Shown here piece by piece: positions 8,727 to 19,586 of a stretch of 24,963 nucleotides of DNA. Under the pieces are notes generated by a model, which was given only the letters and a program-made list of their open reading frames with translations, was not told the origin of the DNA and ran no database searches. Every line of letters starts with the position of its first letter. Positions within the stretch are counted from its first letter, which is position 1. The stretch comes from Ichthyophonus hoferi (lineage: Eukaryota; Opisthokonta; Ichthyosporea; Ichthyophonida; Ichthyophonidae). The translations under genes and the position numbers were made by a program. Location: positions 1 through 24,963 of the forward strand of contig NAOQ01000781.1 in NCBI GenBank assembly GCA_002751075.1, in the 5' to 3' direction.

Positions 8727-11348
8727 CTAGGAGATAATCGCAGGTGGTGGGGAGTGTACAAAATTAGCCTGACTGGCTACTCTCTTGATTGGGGCACAGG
8801 GGTGTTCTTTCTGTATACTGTTGGCTGCATCTAGCTTGTTAGCTGTAGAGACGGTTAGACGGGCTGGTTGGATCCCATCACAGACATCTGCCCTGAATCC
8901 ATACACACGAAGATCAAAGTAATGTTGGGCGTACTCACACAAGGAGACAGAGACATTAAATACTAGTCGCTCTAACACCTTACGTTCTAATTGGTTCATA
9001 CTCTCTACTGTGACGTCAGGAAGGACGGCACAGTAGTCTGCATTCCATACTGCCTGTGTAGATGTAGGGGGATATATGTACGTATGAAGATGTAGATGGA
9101 ATAGGTAGATGAGGGCACATGAGCATAGATAGATCATATCAAGTAGTGTGTGAGACAATGGATAGGGTACGAAGATAATATATATTGAGAGATGATAAGA
9201 AAGTGTTGGCAATTGGTACCCCTATCTGTGACTACCCCTCCTTCTCTCTGGAAATGCGTTATTATGGTAGGGTCCGGTAGATGCAAAGTTAGGTAAACTA
9301 GAAAATCATAATAACCAGGTCGCAGTAGGGGGAGCTAAACTTCGTTTTAGGTGCTGCTTATTAAAACGAATATAACTTTGCAACTATATAAATATATAAA
9401 GTAGCCCCAGTTATAGGTAAGAAGAGAAGAGATTATAATATATATGGGCAGTGGGTAGATATTGTATTGGTGAATTGGTATAGGGTATGTGCGTGGTTGT
9501 AGGAGGACAAGGAATAAAATATGCTACAAATGAAGGCTAAAGATATTTAGATATATAAAAAAACAGTCATATTGGCCTATATATAATCAGATCTAGCTCT
9601 ATCCACCTACCTCATCATCCCATACCTTAGAGGCTAACATTACAGCCCCCAAGATCACTCGCTTCCAATTGGCTGGTTGAAGGACCAATCCAGTACTGTG
9701 CAGCCTTGTAATATAAACCATAGTCACAATTACATTGGATGCCTTAAGGACAGCTGCCCTAAAAAATGCACAGAGAAAGTCGTGGATCTCCATGACACTG
9801 AGGAGGCGGGTACGATAATCCGGAGAAACCCATTGGTTCTGATTAAAATTAAATTAGAATTAAAATTATCATTAAAATGAAATGAAAATTAGTAAATTAG
9901 TCGATTATACTAATAGATTAACAATAACAAATCAATAATAATAATCATAATAATGATGATAATAATAATAATCTAAAAATAATGATAATAATAATAATAA
10001 CTGTACTAATAATAATGATAATAAAATGTTTGATAGAAGTAGATTGAAAAATAAAAGTAAAATAAATATATATAAATGACAAGCAAATAAAAAAAGTGTA
10101 AAAAGATATATGTATAAGGTAAGTAGTGGGAGGAGAAAGACGATCAAATTATAAAGCAGTATGACATTATAGGTTGACGAATCAGTTAAGCTACTCCTCT
10201 CTGAAAATTATAACTTCCGTGCCTTTGTGATTAAATATTATAAGTGATATAATGCTATATGTAAAACGGTTATAGGAAGAGAGATAAAGGCAATCGTACT
10301 GTAAGCGGATGTTTTTTCTCGTCAAAGATTGGATCAAATTCAGGTAAACATTCCTCTCCAAGTACCTTCTTAAACGACATATGAACTGCTGTGGAAGCAC
10401 TGTAGCGGGGACTGTATAGTTAAAATATGGATGGATGGATAGATGTAATAATATAGTATGTGTAAGTAAAGGGTATGAGAGTTGTTTCATATATGTATGT
10501 ACATGTATATAAGAGGTATGTTAATGTGGAAATAGGTGGGTACGAGTGTGGCTGTATCCATAGTGGATTACTATGCATGTATTCCTTGTAAACATTACGA
10601 TAAAAATCACGCACCAACTCAATATCTGACTCAAATCAGGTTGGCTAAGTGTCTGATCAACAAACAATGTAGAGCAAGAATTAGACTGCAATCCATCTCC
10701 CTTTAATCTTGCTGTTACTTCTTTCTTCAATCCTCGCCTATTTTTATTATTGCGTTCTGTGTGAGAGGATGTAGATCCATCTTGGCTGAGGGTATGTTCT
10801 GTATTACTTTTAGCTATGTGCTTGCCTCTTCCGTTCATGCACCTGCGTACTTTGACTACCTCATCTGCCCCCACGGATTCATGGAACTCAGAGTAAAACG
10901 CTCCACTGGCTCCACTTGCAGAAGCACTTGTAATATCTGGGATTCTCTCGGAAATATGCTGAATAGAATTGCAACCATGGATAGAGCGAGGTCGTATATT
11001 ATGTGTACCCATGGATCCTGACCGTCTATTTGAAGGAAATTTTTCTGTTGTATTATTAGTTGCTAGGTATACTAAATTTGAAACTTTTTCAAAGGCGGCA
11101 GGGGTGGACTGATGGCGTTTTGTCCTGTAGTAGCTATTATTAGTAGGCTGAGAGTTAGCGGCTAATGTTGGAGCGCAGACTACGGGGGGGTTACATACCT
11201 CCAAGACAGAGCTACAATTACTATGACCATGACTAATAGTATCCGAGTAGACTACATGGTTTATAGTAGTACCGTTAGAACCAGAAGATGTTTTAGATTT
11301 GGTTGATTTGACATTTTTTTTCAGAAGGCCTGACATTCCTTGACCCAT
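8727..11348 (-). CDS. CCNY: cyclin-Y family protein
   Basis: Cyclin-Y orthologue. In animals this cyclin is myristoylated, sits at the plasma membrane and activates CDK14/CDK16-type kinases. Exons on the minus strand are 10615-11348, 10300-10411, 9611-9838 and 8727-9053 (466 residues). Hallmarks in order are Gly2 of MGQGMSG as a myristoylation candidate, NSIQHISERIPD (127-138), SCSTLFVDQTLSQPDL (about 224-239), DPIFDEKKHPLT (271-282), the cyclin box (about 295-410) with PANWKRVILGAVMLASKVWD, and the extreme C-terminus SPPPAIIS, which matches the PAIIS end of animal cyclin-Y. Human CCNY is 341 residues, and the extra length is mostly in a Ser/Asn-rich N-terminal part. The exon 1/2 junction uses donor GTGCGT and splits a Cys codon. 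Donors GTACGA and GTAGGT follow. The sequence just upstream of the ATG is rich in AAC triplets (minus-strand sense) and has no close in-frame stop, so an upstream start or exon cannot be excluded. Confidence 0.93.
9935..10025. repeat. AAT-rich trinucleotide repeat in cyclin-Y intron 2
   Basis: ATA/AAT triplets with ATG interruptions, inside the 461-base second intron of cyclin-Y. The long minus-strand open frame here (Leu/Tyr-rich) is produced by the repeat and is not a gene. Confidence 0.85.
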
Positions 11349-12154
11349 TTTTGTATGAGATTTTTCTACTACTACGGTTACTATTGTCGTTTTGTTGTTG
11401 TTGTTGCAAATGGTGTTTTTTATTGTTGTTACTATTGTTATTATTACTGTTATTGCTGTTAGTAGAATTGATGGTGGTAGTGGTGATAATATTTTACCGT
11501 CTTGGTGTTGAGTAGGACTGTAAGGATTACGTTATTTTGCATCAATAAACTTCTAAAAAAATTGTACATATGAATTTATATATAAGGACCAGCTGCGTTT
11601 TTTTTTTTTTGAATATATGGCTGGATATAGAAAGAGTTCACTATTTGTGCAGTTCCTTTCAGTAACCCCGTCCCATCGGCCCCCTACATATATGTTTCTC
11701 CTGACTGGTTTCTATATTATATCCTCATACGTTGATTGCTACTTTTACTCCCATATCATATAAAACTCTTTTATTTATGTTACCAATACCAGGAATGAAC
11801 GCAAGAGTTAATTTATTGCTATTTAATAAGCAGAGCACCAACCAAATCCAAATTAAACGCCATAATATAATATAAACCTATTTAAACCCCTGCAGTAGCG
11901 TTTATTGATTTGAAATATAAAGCAGATGATGAATACAATAGGTAATCATAAATGAAAGTTCACTCCATAATAAGTAGATATATAGTTCGTATATTAGTCA
12001 TGGACAATTAGGGTCGATCCCGGGAATGCGTCAAGTTAAATCTAATGTGCGAGTTGCATTGATGACTGGCTGCTGACACTTAAGGTATGCAGATCCCTCT
12101 AGATTTGTACATATAGGGGGGTCTTCCACATATTTTGTAACCTCGGTGAAAATG

Positions 12155-12206
12155 TGGTTTGGTATGGTATGGTATGGTTTGGTATGGTGTGGTATGGTAT
12201 GGTATG
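12155..12206 (+). repeat. GGTAT pentamer minisatellite
   Basis: About ten GGTAT units with GGTTT and GGTGT variants. The 71-codon plus-strand frame beginning here (Trp/Tyr/Gly/Met-rich) is a reading of this repeat. Confidence 0.9.
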
Positions 12207-12578
12207 CCAAGCATATGATTTTTTACTTTGTGAATAAACAGTTTGTTTATAATGATACCTATAATATAATATGTTTAAAATTCCATCGTAATAATAAAAA
12301 TCAGACCAAATTCAAGCATTTGCATAACAATTGCAGTATAGTTAAAATCGACAGTATTTAGAGTAACTAAATTAGAAATGCTGATATACGTCATATGTCC
12401 TTTGCCTACGACTATTATAAAGGTGTAAAAAAGGTAGAAATGGCTTTTCAATTATACCATGGAAAAATAATTATAATAATATAATTTATGAGACAGAAGA
12501 AAAAATATTACTATGCTTGTTGTAAAACAGAAGTATTTTACATAAAACGTAGATATTTTATTAGACTTAACTTCATAC

Positions 12579-12704
12579 CAAGCCATTCTTGTGACTGAGC
12601 AAATTTTCGATTAAGATCAGCATTGTAGGCACAGTACAGGACCCCCTAGACTCTATTTATATGTACTTCCTTCAAAATTTCCACTGGATTGTGATTATAT
12701 TTAA
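12579..12704 (-). pseudogene. exon-like segment with one in-frame stop, unknown family
   Basis: On the minus strand a strong acceptor (ACTTTTCTTTTAG, ending at 12705) opens a frame of 41 codons. It ends at a GTATGA donor (12573-12578). The frame includes KYNHNPVEILKEV and later LYCAYNADLNRKFAQSQEWL, a composition typical of real protein. A single TAG interrupts it in the middle, between INRV and GVLY. No partner exon with matching phase was found on either side. It is either a remnant of a decayed gene or a chance frame. I do not recognise the family. Confidence 0.3.
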
Positions 12705-14593
12705 CTAAAAGAAAAGTACTACGATATATCGATAGCATATTAACAAACCAAACAATAATTTTGATCTTGACGCAGTTATCAGATCAGCTTTAAGTGGCTA
12801 TAGATGCTATTACTTTACAAAGATAAAGAAATTGTATTCAACGGTAGCACACAGGTAGATAATATCTAGTTTATAGGTAGAATTATTTATGTTCTACTAG
12901 CCATGCATACTAAAGATATATATGTCATTATCCATACATGAATGAAGAACAGATATCTGACTATAAACAATAGATGGACACGACTACTCTGCATTTATAT
13001 ATGAAGTGTGTAGTGCATCAATCAATTCAAGTATGGATTTTGTTTGAGTCTTTTGCTATCATTTTCTTGTTTTCAAATTATGCTTCTTGTTTCTTGGTTA
13101 TTAACTCTGTCATCCATGGCACGTCAGCAAATAAATACATGTTTACGGATAATAAGACATGTTTACTCTAGGGGTATATTAGATAAGACTTGGCCTAGCC
13201 TATCTCCCTGATACTATTTATAGGTTCATCTACTTTACCTATTCTGTATTAATATGCTTATTCTATTTATTGGCATCATTTCCCTGCTTATGTGTATTGG
13301 GACTTCAAACCCTATGGTGAAAGAGGTCACTACTTAAGATCACCACATTACCTTCCCAATAACTGTGGTTCCTTAACACCATTACCACCCCTACTTCCTT
13401 AGGCCACCACCACCCACTACGGTCCCTAATAACCTGGATTATATCTATCTACAGTAGGATAGTATTGTTATCGATTACAATCCTTCATCAGACTAATCCA
13501 TTATTTCAGTCAATATCTAATCTAAATTTAACTAAATACAAAAACCCATAACAGTATATTAGACATAAAGTTACATGACCCATTCAGTCGATGTCAGCCT
13601 GTGTAATAATTATCTCACCCATGTCCAGGGTGGCAGCAGATTGCTGCAACTAGAGAACTTGGGATGAAAACCATATTTCCTTTATTCGATATCACTGCCA
13701 AATCAATAGTCCACAATTTGTTCCGAACAGAACCTTTTTGTACTTTTCAAATAGAGCACTTTATATAAACTATTCGGAACTTCCTAATAATGATTACGGC
13801 AATTGGTGATAATGCGGAACATGGTGAGAACAAGATAAAGAGATCTTCACTTGTTATCCATACATACTACTACAAACCAATTACAGTGTGTAGTATTCAT
13901 AGGTGCATATCTGTAGTTTGCAAGAACAAATGAGCCATTGCTATCTAAGATATCTAAGATCTGCTAAAAATAAATTTTATTCTAATGTAGTATAGATATT
14001 TCTAGAAACAACTATAATTAATTAAGTTCATTAAGCAATTAGATAAAATAAAACTTGATCTTAGCTTAACTGAACTCCACATTGGTAACGTAACACTACA
14101 TTAAGAATAGCTCTTAATTTTGGCAATATCTCGTACATATACAATTAATATTATATAATGTCCAGTAACAGTATGGGCATTGTGTAAGAATAGAACAGCA
14201 TAAAAATAAACGCAATCTCTCCCTGGAGTTATTAGCTGAAAGTAATTTGGATTGTAAATTTCTACTGATACTGCATTGTGTATGTATTAAACAATTGCAC
14301 TACCCAACAAATCAATCGAATACAGGAATCTCTAACTCTCATATTAGGATACAAATTATTATAAGTTACATGTCTTGACCTGCCTTTAAGTATAATCTAA
14401 CGTAATCTATATGCACAGGTGAACTTTACCATTACTGGGTGTACCCCATTTCTCCCAAAGTCCTTTTTTGACTTGAAAAAAAAAAACATCTTAAGTTTTG
14501 GCAAAAGGTCCAATAATTTTATTTCATTTTCAGGATAATTCATAAAAGCAATAACAAAACTTAGAGAAAAGCCTTTTGGAACCACCAACTATT

Positions 14594-15165
14594 TTATCCC
14601 CATTTTATGTTGGTAAGCATCTCTCTGACTTGAAAGGGCGAAAGATCTGGTGAATCATTATCGTATTCAAATACCAGTGGAAAAGTAGGCATTACTATAA
14701 GAAATAACGATTACAATAAAATACGACGATTATAATATACTGGCTGGTACCTTGCAGCCATCTAATGTATATTATATTGTTAACAGATAATAATTCGTAC
14801 AAAGCTGTAAGTGTCAACACCAACCTTTTTATTGCGCATACTAATTGCAGCTGCGTTCATTTCAATAATAATTGGCAGAGGTCTTTTAGTTGCTAATTGT
14901 ACCGAAGATCACTAAGGCCCACTAGCATGGTCCGGCAGTGACTTGATAAGCTCATCCTATTGGTTCTTCCTTGACGGCCCTTTAGCTAATTATCTCATTT
15001 ATAAGAGTCATGTACCATTTATTGGCAAATCACTTCATTTGATGAGAAATGCTATGCAATTGCTTAATTTTGGAGCGGCTTCTTATCAGAACTTGGCCGG
15101 AAAATGTTTTCATTCGCAGTTGACTGTTTCTCAACTTTCAACGGGTGCGGTGCTTTCGATACATT
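14594..15165 (-). pseudogene. cluster of open coding-like fragments, unknown
   Basis: Three minus-strand frames lie close together. The frame at 15064-15165 includes SKAPHPLKVEKQSTANENIF. The frame at 14780-14908 includes TKRPLPIIIEMNAAAISMRN and then a possible GTTGGT donor. The frame at 14594-14692 starts with ATG, includes FEYDNDSPDLSPFQVREML and ends in TAA. The last is preceded by an acceptor-like TTATTTCTTATAG. I could not join them with consistent phase, so this may be a decayed gene, a gene with exons I missed, or chance. No domain is recognised. Confidence 0.25.
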
Positions 15166-15819
15166 TTAACTATAGTTATTAAGTTATTATATAATATAAT
15201 TCAAGTAGCCAGAAGCACATATTATGAATATATTTCATTCTCAATTTTTTTTTAGCTAATCTTTATTTCCAATAAACCAAAAGCTGAAAAATACCAAATG
15301 AAAATAACCCCTATATTATAAAATATATCGAATTAAGTCATCTATCGAACAAATAGCTGCATAAACAATGTGTTAAACTCTAACATGGATTTACAATGAT
15401 ATTTTTAAGTAGAATATTACTATTATAAAGAGGTTCTGTTGATGACATAAGCTGTTTCTTGTTTTTCTACAATTAGAAGAAATAAGGCTATTTTTATTAT
15501 TATTTAATTCTCTTTTTGCAATTTCAACTGTTATCCATAGCAGGTAAAATTAGAAAATAATTAAAATAATTAGTATAACGTAAGACAATAACTGATGCAC
15601 ATGGAGATAATAACTACACATGCTAAAATAGGTCGCTACGTAATCCTTCTTACTCAAGCCAAGTGCATAAAGACTTCTTAATTATATGATATGATATGTA
15701 TATGTACATACATGTATAATTTATAATTGTATCAAATTGAACTTAATAAAAAAGCTGGTCACGTCTTGGACAAGTAGCTAAATAGGTTGAAATACGGTTC
15801 TATACGAGGGATAGAAATA

Positions 15820-16164
15820 ATGTCTCAAAGCACCGAACAACTGGGCCCGCAACGTTACAGTGACAGTGACTGGATTGATGCCAGAGCGAATCAATCAATT
15901 AATCAATATATGGAAGGTAAGACATGATTGGTTAGCACAATAAAGTTATGAGCTATAAAATTATTCAGTCATTGGGTTATCAATAAACACCAATAAAATG
16001 CGTTACTAAATGATCTTAGTAACATGACGTCCAGAAGGTACATTTTATTGGTTGTAACGGAGCGTATGGAATATTTGGTTGGTATATGTACTATCTTATC
16101 GGGGGACACACTCGTCATACCTCATAATCCAGCTCAGTCAAATGACAGTGATACACTAGAATAA
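15820..16164 (+). CDS. candidate two-exon small protein, unknown function
   Basis: An ATG at 15820 opens a hydrophilic frame containing PQRYSDSDWIDARANQSINQ. It runs to a GTAAGA donor at 15917. Joined to an acceptor (AATCCAG) ending at 16132, the frame continues in phase as AQSNDSDTLE and stops at 16164, giving 42 residues rich in Ser, Asp and Gln. Without splicing the frame would end four codons past the donor. There is an in-frame stop 14 codons upstream of the ATG. I know no family with this sequence. It could be a micro-protein, part of a larger untranslated transcript, or chance. The composition and the fitting splice sites are the only support. Confidence 0.3.
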
Positions 16165-17235
16165 CAGAACACGAAATAGTTATCTCGATACATGTGGGAG
16201 CAAGAAATAAGATTGAAGGTACGCCAAACTTTGGTATTGATATCATAAAAAAGTATTATCTACATCTACATAATTAATGCTTTCAAACACACCAAATATA
16301 TTATAATATCATATGCTACTATGGAAATGCACACACGCTTGTTTATTTTGAACACAATTCATGTACATTACATTTAAATTTAATCATATGCATTAATTAT
16401 TTGATCGACAGCATATCTATTAATAGCAATTGCTACTCTATCTGAAGTCATCTTAGATCCCCCTCAATAATATTATAATATTAGATTAGTTATTTGGCAA
16501 GAGTATAGTTGCTTTGCTTTTTACATTTTTACACTCTATGGCATGAGTTTTATTGGTAAGTGAGACAAGAATGCGCGGTTGGAGCAGCTACAGGATTTTG
16601 ATAAAAGGAAAAAACCGGTTTTTAAAAAATCTTTAATTAGATATAATTTAAATTTTTCCGAAAGTATGAAATATTTTAAATTGGCGGTATGGTTGACTTT
16701 TAAATTTGCCCGATATGAGATAGGAGTAACGCGATAAACGCTTTGCCCGGCGTCGGGTGAGAATGTTGTTCTTATTTTAACTCCCAATAGAACTTTCCAC
16801 CAATAGGAGACTAGAAAAGAAAAATAATCTGGACTGTTGGTTGGGAAAGTAATTTAATTAAACTATAAATCAATGAAAATCAACGTTTAGTGAAGAAGAT
16901 TTACCAAACATATTAGCTCTTTGTATGTGCGAGGTGCTGCTATCAGTCAGGTAATAGCACTCCACTACCAAATGAAATAAATAAATAAATATATATATAT
17001 ATAATTTGAATCAAAATTATTAAAATTTCTGCAAACACATTATTAATATTAATGTAAATTTTTTAAAAAATAATGTGAACATGCATTGCCTATTATCAGT
17101 CTACTCTAACTATATCACTTTGACGATGTGAAGGATTATGAGAAATATTATAGAATTACGATTGGATAATAATCACAGAATAAAATGACTTATAATTATC
17201 GAGAAGAGTAAACTACATAATGAAACAATGAAAAG

Positions 17236-17244
17236 TATATAAGG
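17236..17244 (+). promoter_or_regulatory. TATA box of the amino-acid transporter gene
   Basis: TATATAAGG lies 78 bases upstream of the transporter ATG (17314). This would place transcription start about 30 bases downstream, near 17266-17272, and leave a short 5' UTR of about 45 bases. Confidence 0.6.
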
Positions 17245-17313
17245 GGAGTTGGTTCTATTCTAACAATATTAAGTTTGAAAGCTGTGTGCGGTGTGCTTAG
17301 TACAGCTGCGAAA

Positions 17314-18804
17314 ATGGACGAAGTAATACCGACAGCAACAGACGCAGAGCTGAAAGAAAAAGAAGATGATGGTACAGACACCAAAGGTATTGAATGTGTG
17401 AGCGAGGATGTTAATTCCGGTTCCGAGGGTTTGGCTTCACCGGGAGCTTATTATAAGGAAAAGGGCAAGAGTCTGACGAGCGTTGAAGAAGCAGCAACTG
17501 CGGACGATTTAGTGCCAGCCGGCAAGACGACATGGGTAGGTGGAAGTGCTAATCTCGTCAAAGCTATGATCGGTGCAGGAATTTTGGCTCTTCCCAAGGC
17601 CTACAGTGATTGCGGAATTGGCCTTGGTATGTTTACTTTGGCCTTTGCTGCGGTGACAGCATACATAGGTTTTGCACTGCTTGCAAGGTGCTCTGAATGG
17701 ATGAACACATACCCCTCTTCCTATGGCAGATTATGTCAAATGACATACCCACGTTTTGCTTGGGTTGTTGATCTTACTATTTTCTTCAATTGTTTTGGTG
17801 CTGCTGTCTCCTACCTTGTCATTATTGCCGACAATCTACCAACAGTTGCCAGGGCATTTGGTGTAGCAGCCGATTCCTTTGTTGCCCATCGCGTGTTCCT
17901 TATGTCAATAACATTCATAATCATTGATATTCCTCTTACTTGCCTCAAGAACATTGAAAATCTCAGTTATACCTCGGGTCTAGCTATCGTTAGTATTGTG
18001 TATGTTGTTCTTTTAGGTATACTTTTCTTCGCAGCCCCAACTGGATTGGCAGACCTTGATCCATGCTCAGCTGTTCTCGCTGGTGCCGCCTGCAAAGGTA
18101 GCATCGTAGCAGCCACCAATATCCAGGGTTTCCTTCGTGCACTACCTACCTTTGTCTTTTCCTACGGTGCTCATTTCATTGTCTTTCCCATTTACGATAC
18201 CTTAAAGGTTCGTACACTGAAGACCATGGAGGCCAAGGTGGTGGCTCCTTCTACAATGCTGGCAACCTTGTTATACGGAACTTTCGGCATTTTCGGTTAC
18301 CTCACGTACGGAAACTTGGTCAAGGGGAACATCCTTGTCAGTTTTCCCAACTCACTTCCTGTTACCGTTGCCCGTCTGCTAATGAGTTTTGTGGTGGCCG
18401 TGACCTATCCTTTGTATACACATGGTGCCAGGGTTGCTGCCAAGAACATTTTCAATGCAATCTTTAGAGCAATGGAAAGGGAAGAGTATATATCGAACAT
18501 GCGTGTACAGATGGCTGTGCACTGGGGAGTTACCGTTGCCTTGTTAGGATCCACTTATATTATCGCAAGCTTTGTCACTAATCTTGGAATTGTGATTAGT
18601 CTATCAGGTACCATTGTTGGTGTGCCCATCGCCTATATAATGCCTGGAATTTTCTATATTAAGGCTTTACACTTCATGAGAAAGGAAGAGAATCCAAACC
18701 ATGTTGATACTTTCCAAGACAGGATGCGTTATTTTGTCGCTATTTTTATGATTGCATTTGGAGTCATTTTCCTCCCCCTGGCTTTGGCGTTCATTTTTAT
18801 TTAA
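17314..18804 (+). CDS. AAAP-family amino-acid transporter (SLC38/Avt-like)
   Basis: A 496-residue integral membrane protein of the amino acid/auxin permease family, which moves neutral or other amino acids by proton or sodium coupling at the plasma or lysosomal/vacuolar membrane. An acidic, soluble N-terminus (1-70) precedes the first transmembrane helix with the family signature AMIGAGILALPKAYSDCGIG (84-103). About eleven hydrophobic segments follow, near 76-96, 101-123, 150-171, 192-210, 218-241, 272-293, 312-331, 350-369, 398-419, 422-447 and 472-495. LPTFVFSYGAHFIVFPIYDT (277-296) matches the sixth-segment region of SLC38/Avt6 proteins. The frame is open from an upstream TTG at 17275, but the ATG at 17314 in GCGAAAATGG is the natural start. 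The gene has no intron, unlike its neighbours. Substrate and exact subfamily cannot be read from sequence. Confidence 0.93.
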   Translation: MDEVIPTATDAELKEKEDDGTDTKGIECVSEDVNSGSEGLASPGAYYKEKGKSLTSVEEAATADDLVPAGKTTWVGGSANLVKAMIGAGILALPKAYSDCGIGLGMFTLAFAAVTAYIGFALLARCSEWMNTYPSSYGRLCQMTYPRFAWVVDLTIFFNCFGAAVSYLVIIADNLPTVARAFGVAADSFVAHRVFLMSITFIIIDIPLTCLKNIENLSYTSGLAIVSIVYVVLLGILFFAAPTGLADLDPCSAVLAGAACKGSIVAATNIQGFLRALPTFVFSYGAHFIVFPIYDTLKVRTLKTMEAKVVAPSTMLATLLYGTFGIFGYLTYGNLVKGNILVSFPNSLPVTVARLLMSFVVAVTYPLYTHGARVAAKNIFNAIFRAMEREEYISNMRVQMAVHWGVTVALLGSTYIIASFVTNLGIVISLSGTIVGVPIAYIMPGIFYIKALHFMRKEENPNHVDTFQDRMRYFVAIFMIAFGVIFLPLALAFIFI

Positions 18805-18936
18805 AAAGTTAAATGTTGTGTGACTGTAGTTGCTGTGTACTCCTTCCACTGTGATCACAATACAGATACATTGGGGACAGGCAGGTAGGACGTAAACATC
18901 GGTTAATTGGCTTTTAAAAATAATAATTATAGTTTT

Positions 18937-18998
18937 AATAAAACCACGAGAGAGCTATATAGCGAAAGAGCGCTTTCGTAGCCTATAATATAAATAAA
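18937..18998 (+). terminator. poly(A) signals and a 6-bp hairpin after the transporter
   Basis: AATAAA occurs at 18937 and 18993, 133 and 189 bases after the stop. Between them CGAAAG-AGCG-CTTTCG (18963-18978) can fold into a six-pair stem with a four-base loop. The poly(A) hexamers are the probable 3'-end signals. The hairpin has histone-like geometry but not the histone sequence. Confidence 0.5.
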
Positions 18999-19586
18999 CA
19001 TTGAGGTTAAAAAGTAAGTGAAATTCATTGTCATCATCGATTTGGGGCCGTATACAGGGTTATCTGGGTCTTCATAGTACAGGATTGGGAGTGCTAATAG
19101 TAGAACCTACATATTTGTAACTAAAGGTGGTGTAGATGTTAACTTAAAATTTGTCTTGATCAAGCTATTGCTGATCGAATCTTACTAGGTATATATTTTT
19201 TCTAATTGTCGTGTACTAACTATATTACAATGTAGTATATATATAGCATAGGATAATATTACCTAGTATAATACAAGATAATAAAATATCGTACGCAATG
19301 CAATAATATAGTATAATATAATCAAAAGACAATACTATACTATACAATGTAGCATAAAGTGTAGTAATGAAATTCAAAGTATATAATATAACGAAATACA
19401 ATTCAATACAATGTAGCAATGAAATTCAAAATACAATAAAATAAATTTCACAATACAGTATAATATATATATAATACAATACAATTCACATGAACCCAAC
19501 AACACACAGATATCGACATACAACTAGCAATTACCATTGGCTAATCCAAGCCAATGCTTATTAGATCGATCAATGACCAACTAAGG

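Larger units (their letters stand above)
11349..17313. other. six-kilobase region without a recognised gene
   Basis: It starts with a GTT/ATT-rich stretch (11350-11500) just upstream of cyclin-Y, its probable 5' UTR or promoter side. It then holds a GGTAT minisatellite (12155-12206), an exon-like minus-strand segment with an internal stop (12579-12704), a cluster of open minus-strand fragments (14594-15165) and a possible two-exon small gene (15820-16164). A perfect 14-base palindrome (AAAAACCGGTTTTT) lies at 16610-16623. The rest is AT-rich sequence in which I see nothing. It has fewer CCAAT/ATTGG pentamers than the gene regions, with almost none between 11.3 and 13.2 kb. Confidence 0.6.

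Noticed and set aside
10420-10617. minus-strand frame starting just inside cyclin-Y intron 1 with protein-like residues (DFYRNVYKEYMHSNPLW)
   Set aside because: It lies between exons 1 and 2 of cyclin-Y in a different frame. The GTGCGT donor at the exon 1 end restores the correct phase with exon 2, so it is intron. Retention in some transcripts is not excluded.
10761-11021. 86-codon plus-strand open frame
   Set aside because: It is the complementary strand of cyclin-Y exon 1 and has no independent support.
12146-12361. 71-codon plus-strand frame rich in Trp, Tyr and Gly
   Set aside because: It is generated by the GGTAT minisatellite.
14943-15182. 79-codon plus-strand open frame
   Set aside because: It has no recognisable family or motif. 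It overlaps the minus-strand fragment cluster, and the two cannot be separated without RNA data.
16536-16787. 83-codon minus-strand open frame
   Set aside because: The composition shifts to Phe/Leu/Lys-rich reading of A/T runs, it spans the AAAAACCGGTTTTT palindrome, and no domain is recognised.
18963-18978. histone-type 3' stem-loop
   Set aside because: It has a six-pair stem and four-base loop, but the sequence lacks the histone consensus and the upstream gene is a transporter with normal AATAAA signals.
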